A stretch of 64,000 bases of DNA from Arthrobacter sp. B0490 (GTDB taxonomy: Bacteria > Actinomycetota > Actinomycetes > Actinomycetales > Micrococcaceae), in contig NZ_PJIR01000003.1 in NCBI RefSeq assembly GCF_002929355.1, positions 1 to 64,000 of the forward strand, written 5' to 3'. A model generated the notes under the pieces. The model had not been told where the DNA came from, did no database searches, and worked only from the letters and a program-made list of their open reading frames with translations. The translations under genes and the position numbers were made by a program. Below, in pieces: positions 53,640 through 63,197 of the stretch (position 1 is the first letter of the stretch; each line of letters starts with the position of its first letter).

Positions 53640-56498
53640 CTACCTGCCGGTGAGGTTCCAGGCATCGTTGTCGCCGTCGTCGCCGTCCCCGGACGCGTCC
53701 TCGCCGTCGTAGTAGTCGACGGCCTGCGGCCGTGACGCGAGGTCCTCCGCGACGAGGTCGACCGGCCCCTGGGCAGGACGGGCCTGGACCGGCGGCTCGT
53801 CGCCGCGCATGGCGGCGAGGACCGGCTCGAGGTCGTCGGGCTTCACCAGGACGTCCCGGGCCTTCGAGCCCTCCGACGGGCCGACGACGCCGCGGGACTC
53901 GAGGAGGTCCATGAGCCGCCCGGCCTTCGCGAAGCCCACGCGGAGCTTGCGCTGCAGCATGGAGGTGGACCCGAACTGCGTCGTGACGACCAGCTCGGTG
54001 GCCTGCAGCAGGACCTCGAGGTCGTCCCCGATGTCGTCGTCGATCTGCTTCCTGGGCGCTTCGACCGCGACGTCCTCGCGGTAGCTCGCCTGGAGCTGGC
54101 CCTTCACGTGCTCGACGACGCGGTGGATCTCCGACTCGGTGACCCAGGCGCCCTGGACGCGCATCGGCTTGGAGGCGCCCATCGGCAGGAACAGGGCGTC
54201 GCCCTGGCCGATCAGCTTCTCGGCGCCGGGCTGGTCGAGGACCACGCGGGAATCGGTCACGGAGGACGTCGCGAACGCCATGCGGGACGGGACGTTCGCC
54301 TTGATCAGGCCGGTCACGACGTCGACGGAGGGTCGCTGCGTCGCGAGCACGAGGTGGATGCCCGCGGCGCGCGCGAGCTGGGTGATCCTCACGATGGAGT
54401 CCTCGACGTCGCGCGGCGCGACCATCATGAGGTCGGCGAGCTCGTCGACGATGACCAGGAGGTACGGATAGGGCCGGACGACGCGCTTGGACCCCTCGGG
54501 CGGGACGATCTTCCCGTTCCGGACGGCCTTGTTGAAGTCGTCGATGTGCTTGTACCCGAAGTTCGCGAGGTCGTCGTAGCGCGTGTCCATCTCGCGGACG
54601 ACCCACTGCAGCGCCTCGGCGGCCTTCTTGGGGCTCGTGATGATCGGCGTGATGAGGTGCGGCACGCCCTCGTAGGCGGTGAGCTCCACGCGCTTGGGGT
54701 CCACCATGACCATGCGCACCTCGTCGGGCGTCGAGCGCATGAGGATGGACGTGATCATCGAGTTCACGAAGGAGGACTTGCCGGCGCCCGTGGCCCCGGC
54801 CACGAGGAGGTGCGGCATCTTGGCGAGGTTCGCGACGACGAACCCGCCCTCGACGTCCTTGCCGACACCCATGACCATCGGGTGGTCGGTCTTGCGGGCG
54901 TTCCCGGAGCGCAGCACGTCGCCGAGGGACACGGTCTCGCGGTCGGTGTTGGGGATCTCGATGCCGATGGCCGACTTGCCGGGGATGGGCGAGAGGATCC
55001 GCACGTCCGAGCTGGCGACGGCGTAGGAGATGTTCTTCGACAGGGCGGTGACCCGCTCCACCTTGGTGCCCGGCGCCAGTTCGATCTCGTAGCGCGTCAC
55101 CGTGGGCCCGCGCGAGAACCCCGTGACCTTCGCGTCCACGTTGAACTGGTCCATGGTGTGCGTGAGCGCGGCGACGACGGCGTCGTTCGCTTCCGACCGC
55201 TCCTTCGGCGGGGTGCCCGCGGGCAGGTAGTCCGACGGGGGCAGCGTGTAGGCGACGTCTCCCGCGAGCTGCAGCTGCTCGGTGCGCTGCGGGATGGGGG
55301 TCGGGGGGACCTGCGGCTGCACGGGCGTGGACGGGACGATCAGGGCCTTGGCGGCGGGCACGACGTCGATGGCCTCGGTGGCACCCTCGGGTGCGCGCTC
55401 CGGCGCCTCGACCGGCGGCACGCGGACCGGCGAGCGCTTGAGCTCGGCGGCGGCGAGCTCCTGCTTCGTGGGCCGGCGCACACCGGCCGGTACGGCGGCC
55501 TCGGCCTCGCGGGCCCGGCGCTCCTCGTCCTCGATGACGGCGCGCTCGAACGCCTCGTCCCCCACGTAGCCGTCGTCCTCGGCGTCGCGCTCGGCGGGGG
55601 CGTCTCCCTTGTCCTTGCCGAAGAGGCGCTTGCGCTTCTTCGGTTCCGGCGTCGCCGTGGAGCCGTGCGTCTCGTAGAGATAGCTCTGGTCGTGACCGTC
55701 GTCGCGGCCGTGCCCGGCGTCGTCGGGGTCCTGGCCCATCAGGTGCTCGTAGAGCGAGCGGAGGCGGGCGGGGATGTGGCGGAAGGGCGTCGCGGTGACG
55801 ATCAGCAGCCCGATGAAGACGGCGACCGCGAGCAGGACGCCCACCGGCCAGGCCGTGAGGACGCCGCTGAGGGGCCCGGCGACGAGGAAGCCCACGACGC
55901 CGCCCGCGCGCCAGAGCGCGTCCAGCCCGTCCGCGAGGCCCGGACGGCCGCCGACCAGGTGCGCGATCCCGGAACCGGCGAAGAGGAGGACGAGCAGCCC
56001 GATGCTGATCCGGTTGTTCGCCCGGTGGCGTTCCGGGTACCGGAAGAGCCGGACGGCGCCGATGCCGAGGAGGAACGGCACGAGCAGGGCCATCCAGCCG
56101 AAGGTGCCGCCCGCGGCGGCGTGCACGATGTCGGCGGGGACGCCGGTCAGGGCCCACCACTCGACGGCGGCGACCGCGAGGGCGAGCAGGAGGAGGAAGA
56201 AGCCGGAGCCGTCGCGCCGCACGTCCCGCTCGGGAGCGACGGCGTGGCCGAAGGCGCGCACACCGGACCCGACGACGCGGGCCATGCCCATCCAGACAGC
56301 CTGGACGGCCCGCAGCGGGAACGCGAGCTGGTCCTCGGACTGCGGCTCGGGAGTCACCGGGACCTGCCGGGTCTTGGCCGGGGCGCGGGTGGCCCCCTTC
56401 GCGGGCGCCTTGCCGCGGGACGGTCCTGCAGCGGCGGATGCCCCCCTGGTGCGGGTCTGTTGCTGGCCCCGCGGGGCAGGGGAGGTTCGAGTGGCCAT
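53640..56498 (-). CDS. ftsK: DNA translocase FtsK
   Basis: Pumps chromosomes through the division septum. 952 residues: basic N-terminal tail (1-50), four or five membrane helices (about 75-240), Pro/Ala-rich linker (about 240-430), a RecA-like motor with Walker A AGATGAGKSS and VIVDELADLMM, and a C-terminal gamma winged helix (about 800-880). The ATG at 56498 follows GAAGGG; a GTG three codons upstream (56507) is possible. Next to rnj and pgsA as in many Gram-positive genomes. Confidence 0.95.
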   Translation of the reverse strand: MATRTSPAPRGQQQTRTRGASAAAGPSRGKAPAKGATRAPAKTRQVPVTPEPQSEDQLAFPLRAVQAVWMGMARVVGSGVRAFGHAVAPERDVRRDGSGFFLLLLALAVAAVEWWALTGVPADIVHAAAGGTFGWMALLVPFLLGIGAVRLFRYPERHRANNRISIGLLVLLFAGSGIAHLVGGRPGLADGLDALWRAGGVVGFLVAGPLSGVLTAWPVGVLLAVAVFIGLLIVTATPFRHIPARLRSLYEHLMGQDPDDAGHGRDDGHDQSYLYETHGSTATPEPKKRKRLFGKDKGDAPAERDAEDDGYVGDEAFERAVIEDEERRAREAEAAVPAGVRRPTKQELAAAELKRSPVRVPPVEAPERAPEGATEAIDVVPAAKALIVPSTPVQPQVPPTPIPQRTEQLQLAGDVAYTLPPSDYLPAGTPPKERSEANDAVVAALTHTMDQFNVDAKVTGFSRGPTVTRYEIELAPGTKVERVTALSKNISYAVASSDVRILSPIPGKSAIGIEIPNTDRETVSLGDVLRSGNARKTDHPMVMGVGKDVEGGFVVANLAKMPHLLVAGATGAGKSSFVNSMITSILMRSTPDEVRMVMVDPKRVELTAYEGVPHLITPIITSPKKAAEALQWVVREMDTRYDDLANFGYKHIDDFNKAVRNGKIVPPEGSKRVVRPYPYLLVIVDELADLMMVAPRDVEDSIVRITQLARAAGIHLVLATQRPSVDVVTGLIKANVPSRMAFATSSVTDSRVVLDQPGAEKLIGQGDALFLPMGASKPMRVQGAWVTESEIHRVVEHVKGQLQASYREDVAVEAPRKQIDDDIGDDLEVLLQATELVVTTQFGSTSMLQRKLRVGFAKAGRLMDLLESRGVVGPSEGSKARDVLVKPDDLEPVLAAMRGDEPPVQARPAQGPVDLVAEDLASRPQAVDYYDGEDASGDGDDGDNDAWNLTGR

Positions 56499-56604
56499 GC
56501 CCTTCACGGTACCGGACGGCCCCCCTGAAGCGGCGGATTTCGCCCTGCCGCCCGCCGGGCGGGCGAGCGGGACGGCGTGCCCGCCGGGCGGGCGGCAGGG
56601 TGGG

Positions 56605-58305
56605 TCAGGCCTCGAGGACCACCGGGATGATCATGGGCCGCCTGCGGTAGCGGCGATTGACCCAGGTGCCGACGGTACGCCGGACCACCTGCTGCAGCTG
56701 GTACGTCGTGTGCTCGGTGGTGTTCGTCACGGCCTCCTCGAGGGCGGCGCTGATCCGCGGCTTGATCTCGTCGAAGACCGAGTCGTCCTCGGCGAACCCC
56801 CGCGCGTGCACGTCCGGCCCGGAGACGATCTTCCCCGTGGTCCGGTTGACGACCGTGATGATCGAGATGAAGCCCTCCTCGCCGAGGATGCGGCGGTCCT
56901 TGAGGTCCGCGTCCGTGATCTCGCCGACGCTGGATCCGTCCACGTACACGTAGCCGCACTCGACGGAGCCCACCACGCGGGCCGTGCCGCCCACGAGGTC
57001 GATCACGGAGCCGTCCTCGGTCAGCAGGACGTTCGACGCCGGCACGCCCGTCTGCTGCGCCAGCCTGCCGTTGGCGATGAGGTGGCGGGTCTCGCCGTGG
57101 ACGGGCATCACGTTCCTCGGGCGGAGGATGTTGTAGCAGTAGAGCAGTTCGCCGGCGGCCGCGTGGCCCGAGACGTGCACCTTGGCGTTGCCCTTGTGGA
57201 TCACGTCGGCGCCGAGCTTCAGGAGCCCGTTGATGACGCGGAACACCGCGTTCTCGTTGCCGGGGATGAGCGAGGACGCCAGGATCACGGTGTCGCCCCG
57301 CCCGATGGTGATGCGGTGGTCGCCGTTGGCCATGCGGGACAGCGCCGCCATGGGTTCGCCCTGGGACCCCGTGGACATGAGGACCACACGGTCGTCGGGC
57401 AGGTCGTCCACGTTCTTGATGTCCACGAGGATGCCCTCGGGCACCTTGAGGTAGCCGAGCCTCGCGGCGATGGCCATGTTCCGCACCATCGACCGTCCCG
57501 CGAAGCACACGAAGCGGCCGTGGGCGTGCGCGGCGTCGAGCACCTGCTGCACCCGGTGCACGTGCGAGGAGAAGGACGCGACGATGATGCGCTTGCTCAC
57601 CTGCCCGAACAGGTTCTCGAGGACGGGCCCGATCTCGCGTTCCGCCGTCGTGAAGCCGGGCACGTCCGCGTTCGTCGAGTCGACCATGAACAGGTCCACG
57701 CCCTCCTCTCCGAGGCGGGCGAAGGCGCGCAGGTCGGTGATCCGGCCGTCGAGAGGCAGCTGGTCCATCTTGAAGTCGCCCGTGTGCAGGACGGTGCCGG
57801 CCTCGGTGCGGAGGAACACGGCGAGGGCGTCGGGGATGGAGTGGTTGACCGCGACGAACTCGCATTCGAAGGGGCCGAGCTGCTCGATCTGCCCCTCGGA
57901 CACCGTGAGGGTGTAGGGGCGGATGCGGTGTTCCTGCAGCTTCGCCTCGACGAGCGCGAGCGTCAGCTGCGAACCGATGACGGGGATGTCGGCCTTGAGC
58001 CGCAGGAGGTACGGGACCGCGCCGATGTGGTCCTCGTGGCCGTGCGTGAGGACCAGGCCGACGACGTCGTCGAGCCGGTCCTCGATGTAGGAGAAGTCGG
58101 GCAGGATGAGGTCGACGCCGGGCTGGTTCTCCTCCGGGAAGAGCACGCCGCAGTCGACGATCAGGAGCTTGCCGTCGATCTCGAAGACCGCCATGTTGCG
58201 GCCGATCTCCCCGAGCCCGCCGAGCGGCACCACCCGGAGGGTGCCGGGTTCGAGCGCCGGCGGCAGGGCGCGCAGGGCGGGCCCGGTGCCCGCGGCGTCG
58301 CTCAT
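56605..58305 (-). CDS. rnj: Ribonuclease J
   Basis: Metallo-beta-lactamase-fold RNase with endo- and 5' exo-activity. The 566-residue protein has the metal motif HGHEDHIG, the beta-CASP region with SSHVHRVQQ, GSQGEP and VSGHAAAGEL, and the C-terminal domain ending RRRPMIIPVVLEA. The start ATG overlaps the dapA stop (ATGA), so the two are coupled. Confidence 0.96.
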   Translation of the reverse strand: MSDAAGTGPALRALPPALEPGTLRVVPLGGLGEIGRNMAVFEIDGKLLIVDCGVLFPEENQPGVDLILPDFSYIEDRLDDVVGLVLTHGHEDHIGAVPYLLRLKADIPVIGSQLTLALVEAKLQEHRIRPYTLTVSEGQIEQLGPFECEFVAVNHSIPDALAVFLRTEAGTVLHTGDFKMDQLPLDGRITDLRAFARLGEEGVDLFMVDSTNADVPGFTTAEREIGPVLENLFGQVSKRIIVASFSSHVHRVQQVLDAAHAHGRFVCFAGRSMVRNMAIAARLGYLKVPEGILVDIKNVDDLPDDRVVLMSTGSQGEPMAALSRMANGDHRITIGRGDTVILASSLIPGNENAVFRVINGLLKLGADVIHKGNAKVHVSGHAAAGELLYCYNILRPRNVMPVHGETRHLIANGRLAQQTGVPASNVLLTEDGSVIDLVGGTARVVGSVECGYVYVDGSSVGEITDADLKDRRILGEEGFISIITVVNRTTGKIVSGPDVHARGFAEDDSVFDEIKPRISAALEEAVTNTTEHTTYQLQQVVRRTVGTWVNRRYRRRPMIIPVVLEA

Positions 58306-59240
58306 GCGCGCGTATCCCGCAGACCGCCCTGCTGGGCGAGGTCCCAGCCGGCCTCGGCGAGGTCGGCGAGGACCGGCTCGAGCTCGTGCCGGTCGGGAGC
58401 GACGAGGGGCAGGCGCACGACGGCGTTCTGCAGCACGCCCTGGAGGTGCAGGATGTGCTTCGCGGACACGGCCCCCGGGATGTGTGTCATGACGGCGCGG
58501 ATCACGGGATCGAGGGCGAAATGGACCCGGCGGGCCTCCGTGAAGTCGCCCGCGGACGCCGCGTCGACGAGTGCACGGAAGGCCGCCGTCGCGACGTGGG
58601 CGGTGACGCTGACGACGCCGACGGCTCCCGCAGCCATCCACGGCAGGGTGAGGCCGTCGTCGCCGGAGTAGACGTCGAGGTCGGTGGCGGCGAGGACGCG
58701 CGTGACGGCGCCGAAGTCCGCCTTCGCGTCCTTGAGGGCGCCGATCTTCGGGTTCTCGGCGAGCCGGAGCATCGTCTCGGTGGTGATGGGGATGCCGGAC
58801 CGGCCGGGGATGTCGTAGATCATGATCGGCAGGTCGCTCGCCGCGGCGACGGCCTCGAAGTGCGCCACGACGCCGGACTGGGTGGGCTTGTTGTAGTACG
58901 GCGTCACGACGAGCTGCGCGTGGGCGCCCGCGCGCTCGGCACGGCGTGCCATCTCCACGGAGTGGGAGGTGTGGTTGGTGCCCGTGCCCGCGATCACGCG
59001 GGCCCGGTCCCCCACCGTCTCGGCGACGACGCGGTAGAGGTCCTCCTTCTCGGAGTCCTCGAGCGTGGAGGTCTCCCCCGTGGTGCCGGAGACCACCAGG
59101 CCGTCGCAGCCGTCGTCGACGAGACGGGCGGCGAGGGCGGCGGTCGCGTCGAAGTCGACGGCGCCGTCGGCGGTGAACGGCGTGACCATCGCCGTGACGA
59201 GGGAACCGAACGGGAGCGTGCGCGAGGGGGTGTCAGCCAT
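58302..59240 (-). CDS. dapA: 4-hydroxy-tetrahydrodipicolinate synthase
   Basis: First committed enzyme of the lysine branch. 312 residues; Schiff-base Lys170 in GALKDAK and Tyr142 in IMIYDIPGR are present, with the GTTGET loop (52-57). The ATG lies 7 bases after TAACGT without a ribosome site, so it may be leaderless. Transcribed with rnj; dapB lies 1.7 kb away in another unit. Confidence 0.96.
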   Translation of the reverse strand: MADTPSRTLPFGSLVTAMVTPFTADGAVDFDATAALAARLVDDGCDGLVVSGTTGETSTLEDSEKEDLYRVVAETVGDRARVIAGTGTNHTSHSVEMARRAERAGAHAQLVVTPYYNKPTQSGVVAHFEAVAAASDLPIMIYDIPGRSGIPITTETMLRLAENPKIGALKDAKADFGAVTRVLAATDLDVYSGDDGLTLPWMAAGAVGVVSVTAHVATAAFRALVDAASAGDFTEARRVHFALDPVIRAVMTHIPGAVSAKHILHLQGVLQNAVVRLPLVAPDRHELEPVLADLAEAGWDLAQQGGLRDTRA

Positions 59241-59247
59241 GGGTGAA

Positions 59248-59253
59248 ACGTTA
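59248..59253 (-). promoter_or_regulatory. -10 box of dapA (leaderless candidate)
   Basis: TAACGT on the minus strand, 7 bases, then the ATG at 59240. Confidence 0.4.
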
Positions 59254-59320
59254 CCCGCTCGGGCGGTGTCGGGGAGGACGGGCCCGCGGGGCACGCGGGT
59301 GCCTGTGGGACCATGGCGGG

Positions 59321-60502
59321 ATGCACACGAAGTCCGCCCCCCGGCGGTTGACCGGGATCGACGCAGCCCGCGGCGTGGCGCTCTTCGGCATGATGAGCAC
59401 GCACATCCTCCCGCTCTACGCGCCGGGCACCACCGACGCCACCTGGACGGCCCTGCTCTTCTCCGGCCGCGCCTCGGGGCTGTTCGCCGTCGTCGCCGGC
59501 ATCGGCCTGGCCCTCCTGACGGGCGGGCACTCGCCCCACCGGGACCGCGTGCTGTCGGCGGACCGCGCGGGCATCGCGGTGCGGGCCGTGATCATCGCCC
59601 TGATCGGCCTGGTCCTCGGCGGCGTCGAGACGAACATCGCGATCATCCTGTTCCACTACGGCGTGCTCTTCCTCCTCGCTCTGCCCTTCACGGGGCTCCG
59701 CCTCCGGGCGCTCGCGGCCTGGGCCGCGGGCTGGGTGCTGCTGGCGCCCGTCGCGGCCTACCTGCTGCGCCCCGTCGTGGCCGGGAGCGTCGTCCCGTCC
59801 TCGCTCGGCGGCAATCCCCTCTTCGAGCACTTCCTCGTGCCGGGGACGATGGCCGCCGACATCTTCCTGACCGGCTACTACCCCGCGCTGCAGTGGCTCG
59901 GCTTCCTCCTGATCGGCATGGCGATCGGACGGCTGGACCTCTCCCGCCTCGGCGTGCAGGCGGGCCTGCTCGGAGCGGGGATCGTCGCCGCGGTGGGCGC
60001 GCGGTTCGTCAGCGCGCAGCTCCTCGGGCCCGGCGGCGGGCTGGCGGCGCTCCTGGCGACGCCGGACGGCAGCCGCTACCCGCTCGAGGCCATGCTCGAC
60101 GTCGGGCTCGCAGGGGTGGACCAGGAGGGCTCCTGGTGGTGGCTCGCCGTCAGTGCCCCCCACTCGGGCACGACCCTGGACCTGGTGCACGTGACCGGCT
60201 CGGCGGCGGCGGTCGTCGCGGCGTGCCTCCTGCTGACGCGCCGGTTCCCGCAGGCGCTCCTGCCCCTCTCGGCGCCCGGCGCGATGACGCTGACGCTCTA
60301 CAGCCTCCACATCTGCGTCATGAGCTGGGCCGACAAGCTCGTGCCGCTCCCGGACCCGCTGCAGCTCTTCTGGCTGCAGGTGGCCGCAGCCGTGGCCCTC
60401 GGAATCCTCTTCCAGCGCGTGCATGCACGCGGCCCGCTGGAGCTGCTCGCCTCCGGGGCCGCGAACGCGGCACGCGAGGGCCGCGCCGAGGCGCGGCGCT
60501 AG
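59321..60502 (+). CDS. Multi-spanning membrane protein (DUF418/DUF1624-like)
   Basis: A 393-residue protein with about ten hydrophobic helices. RRLTGIDAARGVALFGMMSTH near the start (residues 9-29) is the hallmark of the DUF418/HGSNAT-like family, whose members may be acyltransferases. The conserved His-containing first helix and the late LTLYSLHICVMSW helix are present. The frame opens at 59243, but homology starts at the ATG used. No ribosome site is clear. Substrate unknown. Confidence 0.85.
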   Translation: MHTKSAPRRLTGIDAARGVALFGMMSTHILPLYAPGTTDATWTALLFSGRASGLFAVVAGIGLALLTGGHSPHRDRVLSADRAGIAVRAVIIALIGLVLGGVETNIAIILFHYGVLFLLALPFTGLRLRALAAWAAGWVLLAPVAAYLLRPVVAGSVVPSSLGGNPLFEHFLVPGTMAADIFLTGYYPALQWLGFLLIGMAIGRLDLSRLGVQAGLLGAGIVAAVGARFVSAQLLGPGGGLAALLATPDGSRYPLEAMLDVGLAGVDQEGSWWWLAVSAPHSGTTLDLVHVTGSAAAVVAACLLLTRRFPQALLPLSAPGAMTLTLYSLHICVMSWADKLVPLPDPLQLFWLQVAAAVALGILFQRVHARGPLELLASGAANAAREGRAEARR

Positions 60503-60510
60503 CAGCGGGA

Positions 60511-60987
60511 CTAGGCGGCGTCGTGCTGCCGGTACAGCTTCGCGGCGTCGCGCATGGCCCTGCGGGCCCGCTTGCGGTCCCCCGAGGCGTCGTAGGCGCA
60601 CGAGAGCCGGAACCAGCTGCGCCAGTTCGCAGGGTCGGCCTCGACCTCGGCCTGGTAGGCGGGGAAGGCGCTGTCCGCGGCGGAGCGCACGATGCGCCCG
60701 CTGGGCGTCCTCGGCAGGTCGTCCACGGGGAGTCCTCCCTCGCCCTCGAGCTGCCGCGCCATGCGCTGCGCCTGCGCGCCGAAGAGCAGTTCCCGGGCGA
60801 GCGCCCAGGCGCCGATGCAGGGCAGGAGCAGGTAGGCGGCGCCGATCGCCTTCGCCACGGGTGCGGGGTCGCCGAGCAGGAGGAAACTGCGCTGGAAGGC
60901 CACGGCGAGCCAGAAGACGAGCAGCGCCGTGATGAGCAGGACGCCGAGCCTGGCCCGGTGCTCCCGGTAGAACTCCCCGGCGCTCAC
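60511..60987 (-). CDS. Uncharacterised two-helix membrane protein with a TPR-like end
   Basis: A 158-residue protein. Two hydrophobic helices (about 14-34 and 44-66) are followed by a soluble part (70-158) with one TPR-like unit (ADPANWRSWFRLSCAYDASG). It overlaps the dapB stop by GTGA and is probably co-translated with it. Related proteins follow dapB in Arthrobacter as far as I recall. Function unknown. Confidence 0.8.
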   Translation of the reverse strand: MSAGEFYREHRARLGVLLITALLVFWLAVAFQRSFLLLGDPAPVAKAIGAAYLLLPCIGAWALARELLFGAQAQRMARQLEGEGGLPVDDLPRTPSGRIVRSAADSAFPAYQAEVEADPANWRSWFRLSCAYDASGDRKRARRAMRDAAKLYRQHDAA

Positions 60988-61754
60988 CGGTTCCCGCCGG
61001 CCTGCAGGTCCAGGTAGCCGTCGAGGCCGACCGTGAGGCCGGGGTGGTCGGCCACGGAGCGGATCCCGAGGAGCACGCCGGGCATGAAGGAGGCGCGGTC
61101 GAAGGAGTCGTGGCGGATGGTCAGCTGCTCCCCCGGGCCGCCGAGCAGCACCTCCTGGTGCGCCGTGAGGCCGCGGAGGCGCACGGAGTGCACCGGGATG
61201 CCGTCGATCCTGGCTCCCCGGGCGCCGTCGACCTGCTCGCGTGTGGCGTCGGGCGCGTCCGCGACGCCCGCGGCGGCGCGGGCGGCGGCCATGAGCTGCG
61301 CGGTCCGGACGGCGGTGCCCGAGGGGGCGTCCACCTTGTCGGGGTGGTGCAGCTCCACGATCTCCACCGATTCGAAGTAGCGTGCCGCGGTGGCGGCGAA
61401 GGCCGAGGCGAGCACCGAGCCGAGGGCGAAGTTCGGGGCGATGAGGACCCCGGTGGCGGGCGTGGCGGCGAGCAGGGACCGGAGTCGTTCGAGTCGCTCC
61501 GCGGTCCAGCCCGTCGTCCCGACCACGGCATGCATGCCGTGCCCCACGGCGAAGGCCACGTTGTCGAAGGTCGCCGCCGGGACGGTCAGGTCGACGACGA
61601 CGCCTGCCCCGGCGGACACCAGCGAGTCGAGCGGGTCGCTGCTGCCGAGGGCTGCGACGAGTTCGAGGTCGGGAGCCGCCTCGATGGCGCGGACGGCCTC
61701 GGCCCCCATGCGTCCCCGGGCGCCCAGGACGGCCACGGGCAGGTGTTCAGTCAT
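60984..61754 (-). CDS. dapB: 4-hydroxy-tetrahydrodipicolinate reductase
   Basis: Second step of the lysine branch. 256 residues, NAD(P)H motif GARGRMG (11-17), the catalytic ELHHPDKVDAPSGTA region. The ATG lies 7 bases after TAGGGT, whose first bases are also the moaE stop, so it may be leaderless with a promoter at the moaE end. Confidence 0.96.
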   Translation of the reverse strand: MTEHLPVAVLGARGRMGAEAVRAIEAAPDLELVAALGSSDPLDSLVSAGAGVVVDLTVPAATFDNVAFAVGHGMHAVVGTTGWTAERLERLRSLLAATPATGVLIAPNFALGSVLASAFAATAARYFESVEIVELHHPDKVDAPSGTAVRTAQLMAAARAAAGVADAPDATREQVDGARGARIDGIPVHSVRLRGLTAHQEVLLGGPGEQLTIRHDSFDRASFMPGVLLGIRSVADHPGLTVGLDGYLDLQAGGNR

Positions 61755-61761
61755 ACGGTCA

Positions 61762-61767
61762 ACCCTA
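61762..61767 (-). promoter_or_regulatory. -10 box of dapB (leaderless candidate)
   Basis: TAGGGT on the minus strand, 7 bases before the dapB ATG; it includes the TAG stop of moaE. Confidence 0.35.
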
Positions 61768-62202
61768 CTGTTCGGCGCCTGCGCCGACCCATTCCACGGT
61801 CCCGTCCGTGAAGAACTGCTCCTTCCAGATGGGTACGCGCTCCTTCACGAGGTCGACGAGGTCCGAGCACGCGCGGAACGCCTCCCCGCGGTGCGCGGCG
61901 CCGACGGCGGCTACCAGCGCCTGGTCGCCGATCGCGAGGGGGCCGACCCGGTGGGCCACCCAGATCCGCACGCCGTCGTGGCGGACGGCGATCTCCTCGG
62001 CGACCTCGCGGATGACCCGTTCGGCGCTCGGGTGGGCGGAGTAGCTCAGCGACGCCACGTCGCGCCCACCGTCGTGGTCGCGCACCACGCCGCTGAAGCC
62101 GACGACGGCGCCGCAGGATGGGGAGTCGACCCCTGCGGCGGCCTCCTGGGGGGTGATCGGTGCGGCGGCGACGGCCGCGTGGACGACTTCACCGGTGGTC
62201 AT
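61765..62202 (-). CDS. moaE: Molybdopterin synthase catalytic subunit
   Basis: Large subunit that adds sulfur to precursor Z with MoaD. 145 residues with GAVVGFSGVVRDHDGGR near 31-47, AHRVGPLAIGD, and the catalytic region WKEQFFTDG with Lys126. moaD is not next to it. Its start overlaps the mog 3' end by 14 bases. Confidence 0.94.
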   Translation of the reverse strand: MTTGEVVHAAVAAAPITPQEAAAGVDSPSCGAVVGFSGVVRDHDGGRDVASLSYSAHPSAERVIREVAEEIAVRHDGVRIWVAHRVGPLAIGDQALVAAVGAAHRGEAFRACSDLVDLVKERVPIWKEQFFTDGTVEWVGAGAEQ

Positions 62203-62674
62203 GGGAGCCCTCCAGCTGGGAGCAGATGTGGTCGATGAGCGGTGCGAGCACGGCGAGCCCGTCCCGGACCCCGCCGGGCGATCCGGGCAGGTTCAGGACG
62301 AAGGTGGAACCCGCGGCGCCTGCGAGCCCGCGGCTGAGGACCGCGGTGGGCACCGCGTCCGCGCCGGCGCGGCGCAGCGCCTCCATGATGCCGGGCAGGC
62401 TGCGCGTGAGGTAGGGGGCGGTCTGCTCGGGGGTGGCGTCGTCGGGGCTCAGCCCGGTCCCGCCGCTCGTGATGAGGACGGCCGGGCGGGCCTCCAGAGC
62501 GGCTCCGATGGCGGTGCCGACGGCCTCGCCGTCCGGCACGACGACGGCCTCCGCGACCGCGAAGTCGTGGCGGTAGAGCCAGTCGGCGATGGCGGGCCCG
62601 CATTCGTCCTGGTAGGTCCCGGCGGCGGCGCGGGTCGAGGCGATGATCACGGCCGCGGTGCGGAGGGGCGTCAT
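62189..62674 (-). CDS. mog: Molybdopterin adenylyltransferase (MoaB/Mog)
   Basis: Activates molybdopterin with AMP before metal insertion. The 161-residue single-domain protein has [15 protein letters not shown] (near 68-82) and the conserved [12 protein letters not shown] loop. ATGA overlap with the moaC stop. Confidence 0.93.
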   Translation of the reverse strand: MTPLRTAAVIIASTRAAAGTYQDECGPAIADWLYRHDFAVAEAVVVPDGEAVGTAIGAALEARPAVLITSGGTGLSPDDATPEQTAPYLTRSLPGIMEALRRAGADAVPTAVLSRGLAGAAGSTFVLNLPGSPGGVRDGLAVLAPLIDHICSQLEGSHDHR

Positions 62675-63171
62675 CTGCTCCAGTCCCCGCTCTTGCCGCC
62701 GGACTTCGAGAGCACCCGGGTGCCGTTGATCACGGCGTGCTTGTCGACGGCCTTGATCATGTCGTACAGGGTCAGGGCCGCGACGGACGCCGCTGTGAGG
62801 GCCTCCATCTCCACGCCGGTGAGCGCGGTGGTCCGCACGAGTGCGCTGATCCTGACGTGTCCGCCGTCGGGCTCGAAGTCGACGGTGACCTTCGACAGCG
62901 GCAGCGGGTGGCAGAGCGGGATCAGCGAGGAGGTCTGCTTCGCGGCCATGATGCCCGCGATCCGGGCCACGGCGAGGGCGTCACCCTTCGGCAGGTCCCC
63001 CTCGGCGATGAGCGCGACGACGTCGGGTCGGGTCTCGAGGGTCGCCTCGGCGACGGCCTGGCGGACGGTGGCCTGCTTGCCCGAGACGTCGACCATGTGG
63101 GCGGTGCCGTCGGCGCGGACATGGGACAGCGCCGGGGACGGACCGTCGGCGGGCGGGGGTGGTGGGTTCAT
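62671..63171 (-). CDS. moaC: Cyclic pyranopterin monophosphate synthase
   Basis: Second enzyme of molybdenum cofactor synthesis. 166 residues with [14 protein letters not shown] near 26-39, SLIPLCHPL, and [31 protein letters not shown] lies before the ATG at 63171; a GTG/ATG further up (63201) overlaps moeA without need. moaA is not in the window. Confidence 0.95.
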   Translation of the reverse strand: MNPPPPPADGPSPALSHVRADGTAHMVDVSGKQATVRQAVAEATLETRPDVVALIAEGDLPKGDALAVARIAGIMAAKQTSSLIPLCHPLPLSKVTVDFEPDGGHVRISALVRTTALTGVEMEALTAASVAALTLYDMIKAVDKHAVINGTRVLSKSGGKSGDWSR

Positions 63172-63197
63172 GGATGGATCCTTTCTGCGGAGTCCAT